Source of the DNA: Thermobifida alba
Lineage (GTDB): Bacteria; Actinomycetota; Actinomycetes; Streptosporangiales; Streptosporangiaceae
NCBI RefSeq assembly: GCF_023208015.1
Contig: NZ_CP051627.1
Span: forward strand, 1,488,001-1,552,000
DNA: 64,000 nucleotides
Direction: 5' to 3'
The position numbers were made by a program, and so were the translations under genes. Below are positions 27,072-35,957 of this stretch, in pieces. How positions within the stretch are numbered: position 1 is the stretch's first letter; each line of letters starts with the position of its first letter. The notes beneath the pieces are model-generated. The model had not been told where the DNA came from and did not search any database. It saw only the letters and a program-made list of their open reading frames with translations.

Positions 27072-27117
27072 CGGGTGGGGAGGGGCCGCTGTCGGGGTGC
27101 GGGCCGCTCCCCACCCG
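27072..27117. terminator. Hairpin between convergent tetR and phosphotransferase genes
   Basis: CGGGTGGGGAG (27072-27082) pairs with CTCCCCACCCG (27107-27117); the loop can itself fold further (GGGCCGC against GCGGGCC). It lies 22 bases past the tetR stop and 7 bases from the opposing stop, so it can serve both. Confidence 0.75.
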
Positions 27118-27124
27118 GAGTCCG

Positions 27125-28192
27125 TCACCGCTGCCGCAGGAACGACAGGGCGCGTGCGGTCAGGACGGGAACGGCGCGGGCGACCTGGCCGTAGCCCTCG
27201 CCCACGGTCTTCCCGCTGAGGTAGCGGGCGTGCACCCCTTCGAGGATGACCGCCAGCTTCATCGCCCCGAACGCCCGGTAGAAGGAGAGCTGCGACAGGT
27301 CGCGGCCGGAGGAGCGCGCGTAGCGTTCGGCCATCTCCTCCGCGGCGGGGAAGCCGGGGTGGTCGGTCAGGTGGGCGGTCGGCTCGAAGGCCGGGTCCTC
27401 GGACAGATGGCTGTCGTACCAGTAGGTGAGGAACAGGCCCAGGTCGGCCAGCGGGTCGCCGAGGGTGGACAGCTCCCAGTCGAGGATCGCGGCGATGCGA
27501 GGACTCGGCCCGGAGACGTCGATGACCGTGTTGTCCAGCCGGAAGTCGCCGTGGACGATCGCGCTGTCGGTCTGCTCGGGCACGCGTTCGTCGAGCAGGG
27601 CGAACAGCTTCTCCATATCGGGGAGTTCGCGGGTCGCGGAGCGTTCCCACTGCTGCGCCCAGCGCCGGATCTGGCGGGCGGTGTACCCGGCCGGGCGGCC
27701 GAACCCGCCGAGGCCCACCTCTTCGGGGTCGACCCGGTGCAGGGTGGCCAGGGCGTCGACGAGCGCGGTGGAGACCGCGGCGCGGACGTCTTCGGTGAGG
27801 GAGCCGGTCTGGGCGGCCGAGCGCAGCACCTGTCCGGCGACGTCCTCCATCACGTAGAACGGCGCGCCGATGACGTTCTGGTCCGTGCACAGGCCCAGCA
27901 TGCGGGGCACCGGGGTGGGGGTGGCCGCCAGTGCCGCCTGCACGGTGTACTCGCGCACCATGTCGTGGGCGCTGGGCAGGGCGCCCGCCAGCGGCGGGCG
28001 GCGCAGGATCACCGTGCCGTCGGCGGTGTGCAGCCGGTAGGTGATGTTGGACAGGCCGCCGGTGATGATCTCGGCCGTCCAGTGCGGTCCCAGGTCCAGG
28101 GAGGGCACGGCCTCGCGCAGCCAGGCGGCGACCTGTTCGCGGGGCAGTCCGGCGACCTCGGTCGGCCGGCGGGTGTGCTGGTCGGTGGTCAT
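27125..28192 (-). CDS. Aminoglycoside-phosphotransferase-fold kinase of the ACAD10/11 type
   Basis: The 355-residue product has the APH fold. Its nucleotide-binding part shows GGLSNITYRLHTADGTVILR. The catalytic loop is SAIVHGDFRLDNTVID and the metal-binding motif is IAAILDWELSTLGDPLADLG. Proteins of this sequence type, encoded with acyl-CoA dehydrogenases, phosphorylate hydroxy-acyl groups so that they can be eliminated, as in ACAD10/11; that function here is inferred. It is the last gene of a three-gene operon and its ATG overlaps the stop of the dehydrogenase gene. It is unlikely to be a drug-resistance gene despite the domain name. Confidence 0.9.
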   Translation of the reverse strand: MTTDQHTRRPTEVAGLPREQVAAWLREAVPSLDLGPHWTAEIITGGLSNITYRLHTADGTVILRRPPLAGALPSAHDMVREYTVQAALAATPTPVPRMLGLCTDQNVIGAPFYVMEDVAGQVLRSAAQTGSLTEDVRAAVSTALVDALATLHRVDPEEVGLGGFGRPAGYTARQIRRWAQQWERSATRELPDMEKLFALLDERVPEQTDSAIVHGDFRLDNTVIDVSGPSPRIAAILDWELSTLGDPLADLGLFLTYWYDSHLSEDPAFEPTAHLTDHPGFPAAEEMAERYARSSGRDLSQLSFYRAFGAMKLAVILEGVHARYLSGKTVGEGYGQVARAVPVLTARALSFLRQR

Positions 28193-29376
28193 GCGTGTGC
28201 TCCTGCGGTGATGCGGCGGACGGCGCGTTTGGCGATGGACATCTTGTGGGTCTCGGTGGAGCCGTCGTAGATCCGGAAGGCGCGGACCTCGGCGTAGACG
28301 CGGCCGACGACCAGGTCGTCGGTGGTGCCCAGACCGCCGCACAGCTGCACGGAGCGGTCCACGATCCGGCCCACGGCCTCGCTGACGAACACCTTGGTGC
28401 GGCTGGAGGACTCCGAGCCGCGGTCGCCGGTGGCCAGCAGCCAGCAGGTCTGCCACAGCAGGGCGCGGGCGGCGTGCAGGTCGATCTCGTTCTCGGCGAT
28501 CAGCGCCTGGGCCATGCCCAACTCGGCCAGCCGGGAGCCGAACATCTCCCGCTCCGCCGCGCGGGCCACTGCGATCTCGTGGGTCCGCCGGGCCGCGCCC
28601 AGCCAGCGCATGCAGTGGGTCAGGCGGGCCGGGGCCAGGCGCACCTGGGCGTAGGCGAACCCCCGGCCCGCCTCGCCCAGCACCCGTTCGTCGGGGACGA
28701 ACACGTCGCGCAACTCCAGCTGGCAGTGGCCGCCGATCATCATCCGGTCGATGGTGGAGGCGTGTCCGGTGATCCGCACGCCTTCGGTGTCCATGTCGAC
28801 CAGGAACATGGTCGCGCCGGTGCCGTCGTCGTGGCCCCCGGCGGCCATGACGATCGCGAAGGCCGCGCCGTCGGCGCCGGTGATGAGGTGCTTGCGGCCG
28901 TTGATCACCCAGCCCCGGCCGGCGCGTTCGGCCCGGGTCTGCAGGGCCGCGGGGTCGGAGCCGGCGCCGGGGGCGGGTTCGGTCATCGCGAAGCAGGAGC
29001 GCACCCGGCCGGCGACCAGGGGTCTGAGGTACTGCTCCTGCTGCTGGGGGGTGGCGATCTGGGTGAGCATGTGGATGTTGCCCTCGTCGGGGGCGGCGCA
29101 GTTGAGGGCCAGCGGCCCCAGCAGGCTGGTGCCCGCCTCCTCCAGCAGGACCGCGGCCTCGTCCAGCCGGAAACCGCCGCCGCCCCACTCCGCGGCCGCC
29201 TGGGGTGCGAAGATCCCCCGTCGGCGGGCCTCCTCCTGCAGTTCCGTCCGCAGCTCCTCGGTCAGTCCGAGGGCGAACGCCTGCTGCTCCCGGGGGATGA
29301 CGAACTCCTCGACGAACTCCCGGATCCGGTCCCGCCACTGCACGGTCCGCTCATCCAGTTCCAGGTCGAATCCCAT
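28189..29376 (-). CDS. Acyl-CoA dehydrogenase
   Basis: The 395-residue flavoprotein has the three-part ACAD fold. The middle domain shows CFAMTEPAPGAGSDPAALQT and WVINGRKHLITGADGAAFAI. The C-terminal helical domain carries RWLGAARRTHEIAVARAAER, QLCGGLGTTDDLVVGRVYAE and RAFRIYDGSTETHKMSIAKR, the usual family ending. It introduces a double bond into an acyl-CoA, passing electrons to ETF. Its pairing with an APH-type kinase and an SDR points to breakdown of branched or hydroxylated acyl chains. ATG at 29376 follows GGGAG. Confidence 0.94.
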   Translation of the reverse strand: MGFDLELDERTVQWRDRIREFVEEFVIPREQQAFALGLTEELRTELQEEARRRGIFAPQAAAEWGGGGFRLDEAAVLLEEAGTSLLGPLALNCAAPDEGNIHMLTQIATPQQQEQYLRPLVAGRVRSCFAMTEPAPGAGSDPAALQTRAERAGRGWVINGRKHLITGADGAAFAIVMAAGGHDDGTGATMFLVDMDTEGVRITGHASTIDRMMIGGHCQLELRDVFVPDERVLGEAGRGFAYAQVRLAPARLTHCMRWLGAARRTHEIAVARAAEREMFGSRLAELGMAQALIAENEIDLHAARALLWQTCWLLATGDRGSESSSRTKVFVSEAVGRIVDRSVQLCGGLGTTDDLVVGRVYAEVRAFRIYDGSTETHKMSIAKRAVRRITAGAHA

Positions 29377-29459
29377 GGTGCTCCCTGTCCTTCCTTTTCC
29401 GCCTGTCCGGGGCCGGGTGCCCGGTCTGCTCGGTTCGGGGTCCGGTGCGCGCGGGGCCG

Positions 29460-30233
29460 CTAGGCCGCCGTCCACCCGCCGTCGACGGCCAGGACCGATC
29501 CGGTGACGTAGGACGAGGCCGGGGAGGCGAGGAACACCGCGGCGGGGACGAGTTCTGCGGGGTCTCCGAAGCGGCCCATCGGGACCCGCTGCAGGAGTGC
29601 GGAGGCGAAGCGCCTGCTGTTGCGCAGGCCCGCGGTCATGTCGGTCTCGAAGTAGCCGGGGGCGAGTGCGTTGACGCGGATCCCGAACTCGGCCCAGTCC
29701 ACGGCGAGGTTCCTGACCAGGGCCTCCACCGCTCCCTTGCTCGCCGAGTAGGCGCCCAGGCGCGAGCCCGCCGCCCGGGCGTGGATCGACGAGACGACGG
29801 TGATCGACCCCGGGGTGTTGGTGGCGCGCATGATCCGGGCGGCCTCCCGGACCGTCCAGAAGGTGCCGTCCAGGTTGACGCCGAGGACGGTGCGCCACTC
29901 CTCGTCGGTGATGTCGACCGCGTCCTTGAGGTAGGGGGAGACCCCGGCCGCGGCGACGCACGTGTCCAGTCCTCCCCAGGAGCGTTCGAGCTGCCCGGCG
30001 GCCGTGCGCACCGAGTCCGGGTCGCTGACGTCGGCCGGCAGGGGCAGCGCCCTGGCGCCCCGCTCCTCGATCTCCGCCGTGACCTCGGTCAGGGCCTCGC
30101 CCGAGCGTGCGGTCACCGCGACGTCGTAGCCGGCGGCGGCCAGCCCGACGGCGATGGAGCGGCCGAGCCCGCGGCTCGCGCCGGTGACCCACGCCCGCAT
30201 CCCGGCGGGCTCCGCTGCGGCACTTTGCACCAT
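29460..30233 (-). CDS. Short-chain dehydrogenase/reductase
   Basis: The 257-residue classical SDR has the cofactor loop WVTGASRGLGRSIA, the structural AAAGVSP in place of NNAG, the catalytic serine in ITVVSSIHARAAGSRLG, the YSASK motif and the end YVTGSVLAVDGGWTAA. It oxidises or reduces a hydroxy/keto group, probably on an acyl-CoA, as the first gene of the SDR-ACAD-kinase operon. ATG at 30233 is placed best behind GAGG; GTG at 30236 is in frame. Two TetR-type palindromes lie directly upstream. Confidence 0.92.
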   Translation of the reverse strand: MVQSAAAEPAGMRAWVTGASRGLGRSIAVGLAAAGYDVAVTARSGEALTEVTAEIEERGARALPLPADVSDPDSVRTAAGQLERSWGGLDTCVAAAGVSPYLKDAVDITDEEWRTVLGVNLDGTFWTVREAARIMRATNTPGSITVVSSIHARAAGSRLGAYSASKGAVEALVRNLAVDWAEFGIRVNALAPGYFETDMTAGLRNSRRFASALLQRVPMGRFGDPAELVPAAVFLASPASSYVTGSVLAVDGGWTAA

Positions 30234-30257
30234 CACCAGTCCTCACCACCACTCTCT

Positions 30258-30277
30258 CGACCGACCGGTCGGGCGAC
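30258..30277. promoter_or_regulatory. TetR operator candidate, copy 2
   Basis: TCGACCGACCGGTCGGGCGA begins 24 bases upstream of the SDR start and differs from the copy upstream of tetR (26172) at two bases. Binding so close to the start would block the promoter or early elongation. Confidence 0.65.
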
Positions 30278-30382
30278 ACCACGATACGAGGCCCCGGTGG
30301 AGGGTGGCAACAGAGGGGGCCGTCTGCGCTGCCTCTCCTGGCCGGGGAGCGCGATTCGGGAACGGCCGACGGGCGGTCGCCG

Positions 30383-30402
30383 TAGACCGTCCGGGCGGTC
30401 GG
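30383..30402. promoter_or_regulatory. TetR operator candidate, copy 3
   Basis: TAGACCGTCCGGGCGGTCGG matches the copy at 26172 in 17 of 20 bases. It lies 150 bases upstream of the SDR start, in the same intergenic region as copy 2. Confidence 0.5.
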
Positions 30403-30599
30403 TTATGGCTCTCCTGGAGCCGCCGCTCGCCGGGACGCCGCGGACGGGAACACGGCCCGCGGCCTTTGCGGGCGGGCTTTCCGTGTCGGCCTCCCCCGCG
30501 CGGCCGGCCGCTTCCCGCCCGAGCACCGCGACCGAACCCGCCCGGCCCCGCCCCGGCCGGACCGGCCGTCCCCCGCGGGACACCGAGCTTTCAACGACA

Positions 30600-30619
30600 C
30601 CCCTGACGATCGTCAGGGG
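30600..30619. promoter_or_regulatory. Perfect 20-base palindrome before the MacB-type exporter
   Basis: CCCCTGACGATCGTCAGGGG is a perfect palindrome 84 bases upstream of the exporter ATPase. It is the likely operator of a repressor or activator of that operon; the regulator is not encoded next to it. A possible minus-10 box, TAGCGT, lies at about 30664. Confidence 0.6.
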
Positions 30620-30703
30620 CCCTCCCCAACGGTCGGCACTGTCGGCCGGGCACCGCGCCTTCCTAGCGTGGCCCTCCACCGAGTCCAGCAACGGGAAGGC
30701 GCC

Positions 30704-31453
30704 ATGACCCCATCGATCCCCGGGCGAAAGGACCCCGCCCTCGAAACGGTCGACCTCGTCAAACGGTTCGGGGCAGGAGAAACAGCGGTCACCGCCGTGG
30801 CCGGAGTGACCCTCGGTTTCCGCCGCGGCGAGTTCGTCGCCGTCATGGGCCCCTCCGGCTCCGGCAAGTCCACCCTGATGAACCTCCTCGCCGGACTGGA
30901 CACCCCCACCTCGGGCCGGGTGGTGATCGAGGGAGTCGACCTCACCGAACTCGACGACCGGCAACTGACCCGCCTGCGGCGCAGGCGCATCGGCTTCATC
31001 TTCCAGGCGTTCAACCTGCTGCCGGCCCTCAACGCCGAGCAGAACATCCTGCTCCCCCTCACGCTCGCCGGCCGCCGCCCCGACAGGGAGTTCTTCGACG
31101 AGATCGTGCACTCCCTGCGCATCCAGGACCGGCTCCGGCACCGCCCCGCCGAGCTGTCCGGCGGCCAGCAGCAGCGTGTCGCGATCGCCCGCGCCCTGCT
31201 GACCAGACCGGCGGTGGTCTTCGCCGACGAACCGACCGGCGCCCTGGACGTCTCCGCCAGCCGCGAGGTCCTCGACCGGCTACGGCAGGCGAGCACCCGG
31301 CTGGAGCAGACCGTCGTCATGGTCACCCACGACCCCGTCGCCGCCGCCCACGCCGACCGGGTGCTGCTGCTGTCCGACGGCGCAGTCCGGGGCACCGTCG
31401 AACAGCCGACCGCCCCCGCCGTCCTGGATGCCATGGCCCGGATGGAGGGCTGA
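30704..31453 (+). CDS. MacB/LolD-type ABC transporter ATPase
   Basis: The 249-residue ATPase has Walker A GPSGSGKSTLMNLLAGLD, the group-specific RLRRRRIGFIFQAFNLLPAL, signature LSGGQQQRVAIARAL and Walker B VVFADEPTGALD. This type uses ATP for mechanical work with FtsX-like permeases, for example in peptide or antibiotic export and resistance. ATG at 30704 follows GGGAAGG. Its stop overlaps the start of the permease gene by one base (TGATG). Confidence 0.94.
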   Translation: MTPSIPGRKDPALETVDLVKRFGAGETAVTAVAGVTLGFRRGEFVAVMGPSGSGKSTLMNLLAGLDTPTSGRVVIEGVDLTELDDRQLTRLRRRRIGFIFQAFNLLPALNAEQNILLPLTLAGRRPDREFFDEIVHSLRIQDRLRHRPAELSGGQQQRVAIARALLTRPAVVFADEPTGALDVSASREVLDRLRQASTRLEQTVVMVTHDPVAAAHADRVLLLSDGAVRGTVEQPTAPAVLDAMARMEG

Positions 31454-33897
31454 TGTTCGGCTACGCCTGGGCGCAGGTCAGCGCCCGCCCCGCCCGCCTG
31501 TCCGCGGTCCTGTCCGCGATCGCCCTGGGCACACTGTTCCTGGCGGCCACCGCCGTGTTCGCCGCCACCTCCTCCGCCGGCCTGCGCGCGATCGCCGCGG
31601 CCCCGCTGACAGCGGCCGACGTGGTCGTGGACCGCGACCCTGCCGCCGCCGACCCCGGCGCCGACTGGCCCGCACTGGTCCTCGACCATCCCGACGTCAC
31701 GGCCACCGCGCCGGTCCACGCCGACACCGTCCAGCTCGTCACCGACGGCCTGCGTGCCACCACCACCGTCTACAGCGTCTCCGAACGGCCCGAACTCCGC
31801 TGGTTCGACCTGGCCGAAGGGACATGGCCCACCGACGCCACCGAGGTGGTGGCCGACGCGCCCACCCTGGACTCCGCGGGACTCGCGGTGGGCGACACCG
31901 TGCGCCTCCGCTCCGACGGCGGCGCGGAGACCGAGGTGACCGTGGTCGGCGTGGCCGACCTCGGATTCCGACCCCTGACCGGGGTGCAGTACCAGTTCTA
32001 CTCGTCCGAGGACTTCTTCGCCGACCAGAGCCCGCTGGGCGTCACGGCCCGCGTCGCCGACGGGGCCTCCCCCGAGGCGGTGGTGGAGAGCCTGGACGCG
32101 GTCCTCCCCGACAGCCTGTTCCCAATGACCGCACAGGAACAGGCCCGACTGGCGGCGGACCGGTTCGCGGGCGGCTCCCAGCAGCTGGACCTCCTCCTGC
32201 TCACCTTCGCCCTCATCGCCCTGCTCGCGGCCGCGCTGGTCATCGCCAACACCTTCACCATCCTGCTGTCCCAGCGGCGCCGCGACACCGCGCTCCTGAG
32301 GCTGGTGGGCGCGGACCGCTCCCAGGTGAGGAACCTGGTCCTCGCCGAGGCGCTGATCGTCGGCTCCCTCGGCTCGGCGGTCGGCGTGGCCGCGGGCGTG
32401 GGCGTGGGGTACGCGGGCGCGTCGCTGATGGGGCTGACCGGGGACGGGCTGCACGTGAGCGCCTCGGCCCTGGCCGGGGCGTTCCTGGCGGGCGTGGCCA
32501 CGACCGTGTGCGCCGCGTGGTTCCCGGCGCGCACGGCGGCGGCGACCGCACCGGTCGAAGCGCTCCGGTCGGCGTCGCTTTCCAGCGACGTCCGTTTCCG
32601 TGCCGTCCACGCGGTGGGACTCGTCGCGGCCGGGAGCGGCGTGGCGGCGATGGTGGCCGGCACGGCGGCGGCGAGCCTGCCCGTGGCCGTCGCGGGCGGT
32701 TTCCTCGGCGCGGTCGGCCTGCTGCTGTTCCTCCGCTACGCGATCGCCCGTCTCCTCGGGGGCGTCGACCGTCTGCTGCGGCGCGGGGGAGGCGTCGCGG
32801 AGCTGGCCGGGGCCAACCTGCGGCGCAGCATCGGCAGGGCCGCCACGGCCACGCTCACCCTGGTGCTCGGCTTCGGACTGATCACCGCCCTGGCCACGGC
32901 CGCCAGCACCGGGCGCGCCACCATCGACGGCGACCTCGACGAGCGTTTCCCGGTGGACGTGAGCGCCCGGGTGGCCCACGGCTCGGTCTCCCCCGACACC
33001 GTGGACATGGTCCGCGGCATCGACGGACTGGAACTGGTGGAGGCGCCGCGCACACAGCGGGCGAGTGTCGGGGGCCTGGGAGAAACCACTCTGGTGGGGA
33101 TCTCCCCGGAACTGGCGCGGGCCGCCGGAGCCGAGGCGTTGACCGCCGACGACTCCCGGGCACCGGTGATGCTGGTGTCGGGGGACCAGCTGACCGCGCT
33201 GGGCGCCGAGTCCGGGGACAGCGTCGACCTCACCGTCAACGGTGAGGCCCACCGCTTCACCCTGCACGCCTCCACCCTCGCCACCGCTTCCGGCACCGCG
33301 AGTCCGGTGGTGCGCGCCGACGTCCTGGACTCCCTGCTGCCCGGGGAGGAGCGGGGCATGGTGTGGGGCATCGCCGCCCCGGGCGTCGACAGGGACGTGC
33401 TCGCCGAGCAGATGAACCGGGTCGCCGGCGCGGACCCCGAGATCGCCGTGAGCGGAGCCCTCAGCGAACGGGGTGACATCACCGGGGTCCTCGACGTCCT
33501 GGTCAACCTGTCGCTGGCGATGCTCCTGGTCACCGTGCTCATCGCCAGCCTCGGGGTGGCCAACACCCTGAGCCTGTCCGTCCTGGAACGGACCCGTGAG
33601 CTGGCCCTGCTGCGGGCGCTGGGGCTGACCCGGGAAGGCCTGCGGGCCACCCTCGCGGTCGAGGCCGCGGTCATCGCCCTGCTGGGCGCCGTGCTGGGGC
33701 TCGTGATCGGTGTTCCGTACGGCCTGGCGGGGGTGGGGGCGGTCATCGGGGAGACCGCGCCCCTCGTCGTGGCGGTCCCCTGGGGCGACCTGCTGCTCGT
33801 CCTCGTGGCCGCCCTGGTCGTCGGACTGGCGGCGACCCTGTTCCCCGCCCGGCGGGCGGCACGGATCGCCCCCGCCGAGGGATTGGGCGGCGACTGA
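31453..33897 (+). CDS. FtsX-like ABC permease, two-repeat form
   Basis: The 814-residue permease is the duplicated actinobacterial form. It has an N-terminal helix (LSAVLSAIALGTLFLAATAV), an extracytoplasmic domain (about 45-240) and an FtsX core (DLLLLTFALIALLAAALVIA, then TFTILLSQRRRDTALLRLVG). Middle helices, a second extracytoplasmic domain (about 490-680) and a second FtsX core follow (LSLAMLLVTVLIASLGVANT, RTRELALLRALGLTREGLRA). It ends with FPARRAARIAPAEGLGG. With the ATPase it exports or senses a peptide- or lipid-like compound. The substrate is unknown. Confidence 0.93.
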   Translation: MFGYAWAQVSARPARLSAVLSAIALGTLFLAATAVFAATSSAGLRAIAAAPLTAADVVVDRDPAAADPGADWPALVLDHPDVTATAPVHADTVQLVTDGLRATTTVYSVSERPELRWFDLAEGTWPTDATEVVADAPTLDSAGLAVGDTVRLRSDGGAETEVTVVGVADLGFRPLTGVQYQFYSSEDFFADQSPLGVTARVADGASPEAVVESLDAVLPDSLFPMTAQEQARLAADRFAGGSQQLDLLLLTFALIALLAAALVIANTFTILLSQRRRDTALLRLVGADRSQVRNLVLAEALIVGSLGSAVGVAAGVGVGYAGASLMGLTGDGLHVSASALAGAFLAGVATTVCAAWFPARTAAATAPVEALRSASLSSDVRFRAVHAVGLVAAGSGVAAMVAGTAAASLPVAVAGGFLGAVGLLLFLRYAIARLLGGVDRLLRRGGGVAELAGANLRRSIGRAATATLTLVLGFGLITALATAASTGRATIDGDLDERFPVDVSARVAHGSVSPDTVDMVRGIDGLELVEAPRTQRASVGGLGETTLVGISPELARAAGAEALTADDSRAPVMLVSGDQLTALGAESGDSVDLTVNGEAHRFTLHASTLATASGTASPVVRADVLDSLLPGEERGMVWGIAAPGVDRDVLAEQMNRVAGADPEIAVSGALSERGDITGVLDVLVNLSLAMLLVTVLIASLGVANTLSLSVLERTRELALLRALGLTREGLRATLAVEAAVIALLGAVLGLVIGVPYGLAGVGAVIGETAPLVVAVPWGDLLLVLVAALVVGLAATLFPARRAARIAPAEGLGGD

Positions 33898-33900
33898 CCG

Positions 33901-33931
33901 GGGCGGGGCCGTCCCTTCCACGGCCCCGCCC
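33901..33931. terminator. Hairpin after the MacB-type operon
   Basis: GGGCGGGGCCGT (33901-33912) pairs with ACGGCCCCGCCC (33920-33931), starting 4 bases past the permease stop. Confidence 0.8.
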
Positions 33932-34010
33932 TGGTCTGCGGGGCGGTGGGGGCGGTAGGAAGGGCGCGAGGCGAGAATCCGTCCCCACCGCCGCGCGAAA
34001 GGACACCTCC

Positions 34011-34820
34011 ATGCCCCACACCGCTCTGCGTGCCCGGACCGCGCTGGTCACCGGTGCCTCCTCGGGAATCGGTGCGGCCGTCGCCGCCGCGCTGGCCGCC
34101 CGGGGCCTGCGCGTGTACGGCACCAGCCGCACCCCCGAGGCCGTGCCCGACCCCGTGCCGGGGGTGGAGTACCTGCCGCTCGACCTGGCCGACACCGCGT
34201 CGGTGGAGGCGTGCGCGCGGGCCGCCGGTGCGGTGGACGTGCTGGTGAACAATGCCGGGGAGAGCCAGAGCGGCCCCCTGGAGGAGCTGCCCGCCGACGC
34301 GGTGGAGCGGCTGTTCCGCGTCAACGTGTTCGGGGCGGTGCGGCTGACCCAGCTGCTGCTGCCGGGGATGCGGGAGCGCGGGTACGGGCGGGTGGTGATG
34401 GTCGGGTCGATGCTGGCGAGCTTCCCGCTGGCCTACCGCTCCTCCTACGTGGCCGCCAAGGCCGCGCTGCGCGGGTTCGCCGACGCCGCGCGCCGCGAGG
34501 TGGCCCCCTACGGGGTGGCCGTCACGACCGTGGAGCCGGGGTCGATCAACACCGGCATCAGCCAGCGCCGCACCGTCTACCTGCGTGAGGGCTCGCCGTA
34601 TACGGCCGAGTTCCACACCATGCTCCGGGCGCTCAACGCCAACGAGGCCCGCGGCATCTCCGCCGAACGGGTCGCGAAGACCGTGCTGCGGGCGGTCTCG
34701 GCCCGCCACCCGCGCCCGCTGTACGCGGTGGGCAGCAACGCGCCCGTGGTGTTCCCGCTGCGCCGCCTGCTGCCCCACTCCGCGGTGCTGCGCCTGGTCT
34801 CCCGCAGGCACGGCCTGTGA
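34011..34820 (+). CDS. Short-chain dehydrogenase/reductase
   Basis: The 269-residue SDR has TALVTGASSGIGAAVAAALA, the structural DVLVNNAGES, catalytic serine in RVVMVGSMLASFPLAYRSSY, the YVAAK motif and VTTVEPGSINTG. The long C-terminal part (REGSPYTAEFHTMLRAL, then SAERVAKTVLRAVSARHPRP) resembles SDRs acting on lipophilic or retinol-like substrates. The ATG has AAGGACACC in front. It stands alone, 190 bases after the exporter operon. Confidence 0.9.
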   Translation: MPHTALRARTALVTGASSGIGAAVAAALAARGLRVYGTSRTPEAVPDPVPGVEYLPLDLADTASVEACARAAGAVDVLVNNAGESQSGPLEELPADAVERLFRVNVFGAVRLTQLLLPGMRERGYGRVVMVGSMLASFPLAYRSSYVAAKAALRGFADAARREVAPYGVAVTTVEPGSINTGISQRRTVYLREGSPYTAEFHTMLRALNANEARGISAERVAKTVLRAVSARHPRPLYAVGSNAPVVFPLRRLLPHSAVLRLVSRRHGL

Positions 34821-34896
34821 AGCCCGGGCCGGGGGCCGGCGCACGTGTCCGATCCGTACACGACAGCACGCCCCCGGCCCCGGCAGGCTCGACCCC

Positions 34897-35448
34897 ATGA
34901 CACAGGTACTGAAACGCTACGACTTCCTGGCCGCCGAGTTCACCCGCCGTGTCGCCGGCGTCCCCTCCCCCGGGGCGTGGGACGCCCCGTCGCCGTGCGC
35001 CGGGTGGAGCGCCCGAGACGTGCTGCGGCACGTGGTCGAGACCTGCGCGGCCATGCCCGGGTACGTGGGCCTGACCGTCGAACTGGCCGGGTCGGTGGCG
35101 GAGGACCCGGCCGCGGCGTGGGCCGAGGCGCGCGACGCGCTGCGGGAGATCCTCGCCGACCCGGCGCGCGCCGCCCTGGAGTACGACGGGTTCTTCGGCC
35201 GCACCAGGCTGGAGGCGACCGTGGACCGCTTCCTCGGCATCGACCTGCTCGTGCACGGCTGGGACATCGCGCGTGCCACCGGGCAGGACGAGACGCTGCC
35301 GGACGCGGAGGTCGCCCGCGTGTACGCCGACGTCGTAGCGTTGGGCGACAGCCTGCGCGCGGAGGGCGTCTGCGGGCCCGCGGTCGAGGTGCCCGCCGAC
35401 GCCCCCGCCCAAGACCGGCTGCTGGCGTTCCTGGGCCGCACCCCCTGA
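34897..35448 (+). CDS. TIGR03086/maleylpyruvate isomerase-fold protein
   Basis: The 183-residue product has the DinB-like four-helix fold of the TIGR03086 group: RYDFLAAEFTRRVAGVPSPG, SPCAGWSARDVLRHVVETCA with the first metal-ligand histidine, and FLGIDLLVHGWDIARATGQD with the second. Such proteins may use mycothiol or act as metal-dependent transferases; the substrate is unknown. The 3' end overlaps, on the opposite strand, an open frame reading through from the rhamnulokinase remnant. Confidence 0.85.
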   Translation: MTQVLKRYDFLAAEFTRRVAGVPSPGAWDAPSPCAGWSARDVLRHVVETCAAMPGYVGLTVELAGSVAEDPAAAWAEARDALREILADPARAALEYDGFFGRTRLEATVDRFLGIDLLVHGWDIARATGQDETLPDAEVARVYADVVALGDSLRAEGVCGPAVEVPADAPAQDRLLAFLGRTP

Positions 35449-35499
35449 CCGGTCCTCTCCGCACCGCCCCGGCCGCCGGTGTGCCTCCCGGTGCGGTCG

Positions 35500-35957
35500 G
35501 GGCGGCGGCGGGCTGGTCGCCCCCGCCGAGCCGGGCCGCGGCCGCCGCCCAGGCCGCTTCGTCGCCGGAGGAGTCGTACCGGCGCACCGGCTGGGTGGCG
35601 GCGCTGAGGGCGCGCATCGCGGCGAGGTCGCCGAGGAGTCCGGCGGCGCGCGCCTGGACCAGCAGGTTGCCGACGGCGGTGGCCTCCACCGGCCCGGCCA
35701 GCACCGGCAGGCCCACCGCGTCGGTGGTCAGCCGGCACAGCAGCGCGTTGCGCGCTCCCCCGCCCACCACGTGCACCACCGACACGTCCCGCCCGCTCAG
35801 CCGGGCCGCGGTGCGGATGACGCGGCGGTGCGCCAGCGCCAGGCTCTCCAGGATGCAGCGCAGCGGTGCCGCACGGTTGCGCGGGGGCTGCTGCCCGGTG
35901 TCGCGGCAGTAGGCGGCGATGCGGGCGGGCATGTCGCCGGGCGGCAGGAAACGCGGG
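35500..35957 (-). pseudogene. rhaB: C-terminal remnant of rhamnulokinase-like sugar kinase
   Basis: About 150 residues of an FGGY-type kinase are readable: DPRFLPPGDMPARIAAYCRD, RCILESLALAHRRVIRTAAR, then VVHVVGGGARNALLCRLTTD and EATAVGNLLVQARAAGLLGD. This is the normal C-terminal half of rhamnulokinase. The whole N-terminal half is missing; the fragment is joined directly to the end of a binding-protein gene at about 35958. The frame has also lost its stop and stays open into the opposing gene as far as 34940. It cannot be a working kinase. Confidence 0.75.

Noticed and set aside
27125-28192. Aminoglycoside resistance phosphotransferase
   Set aside because: The fold is shared, but sequence type and overlap with an acyl-CoA dehydrogenase gene point to acyl metabolism.
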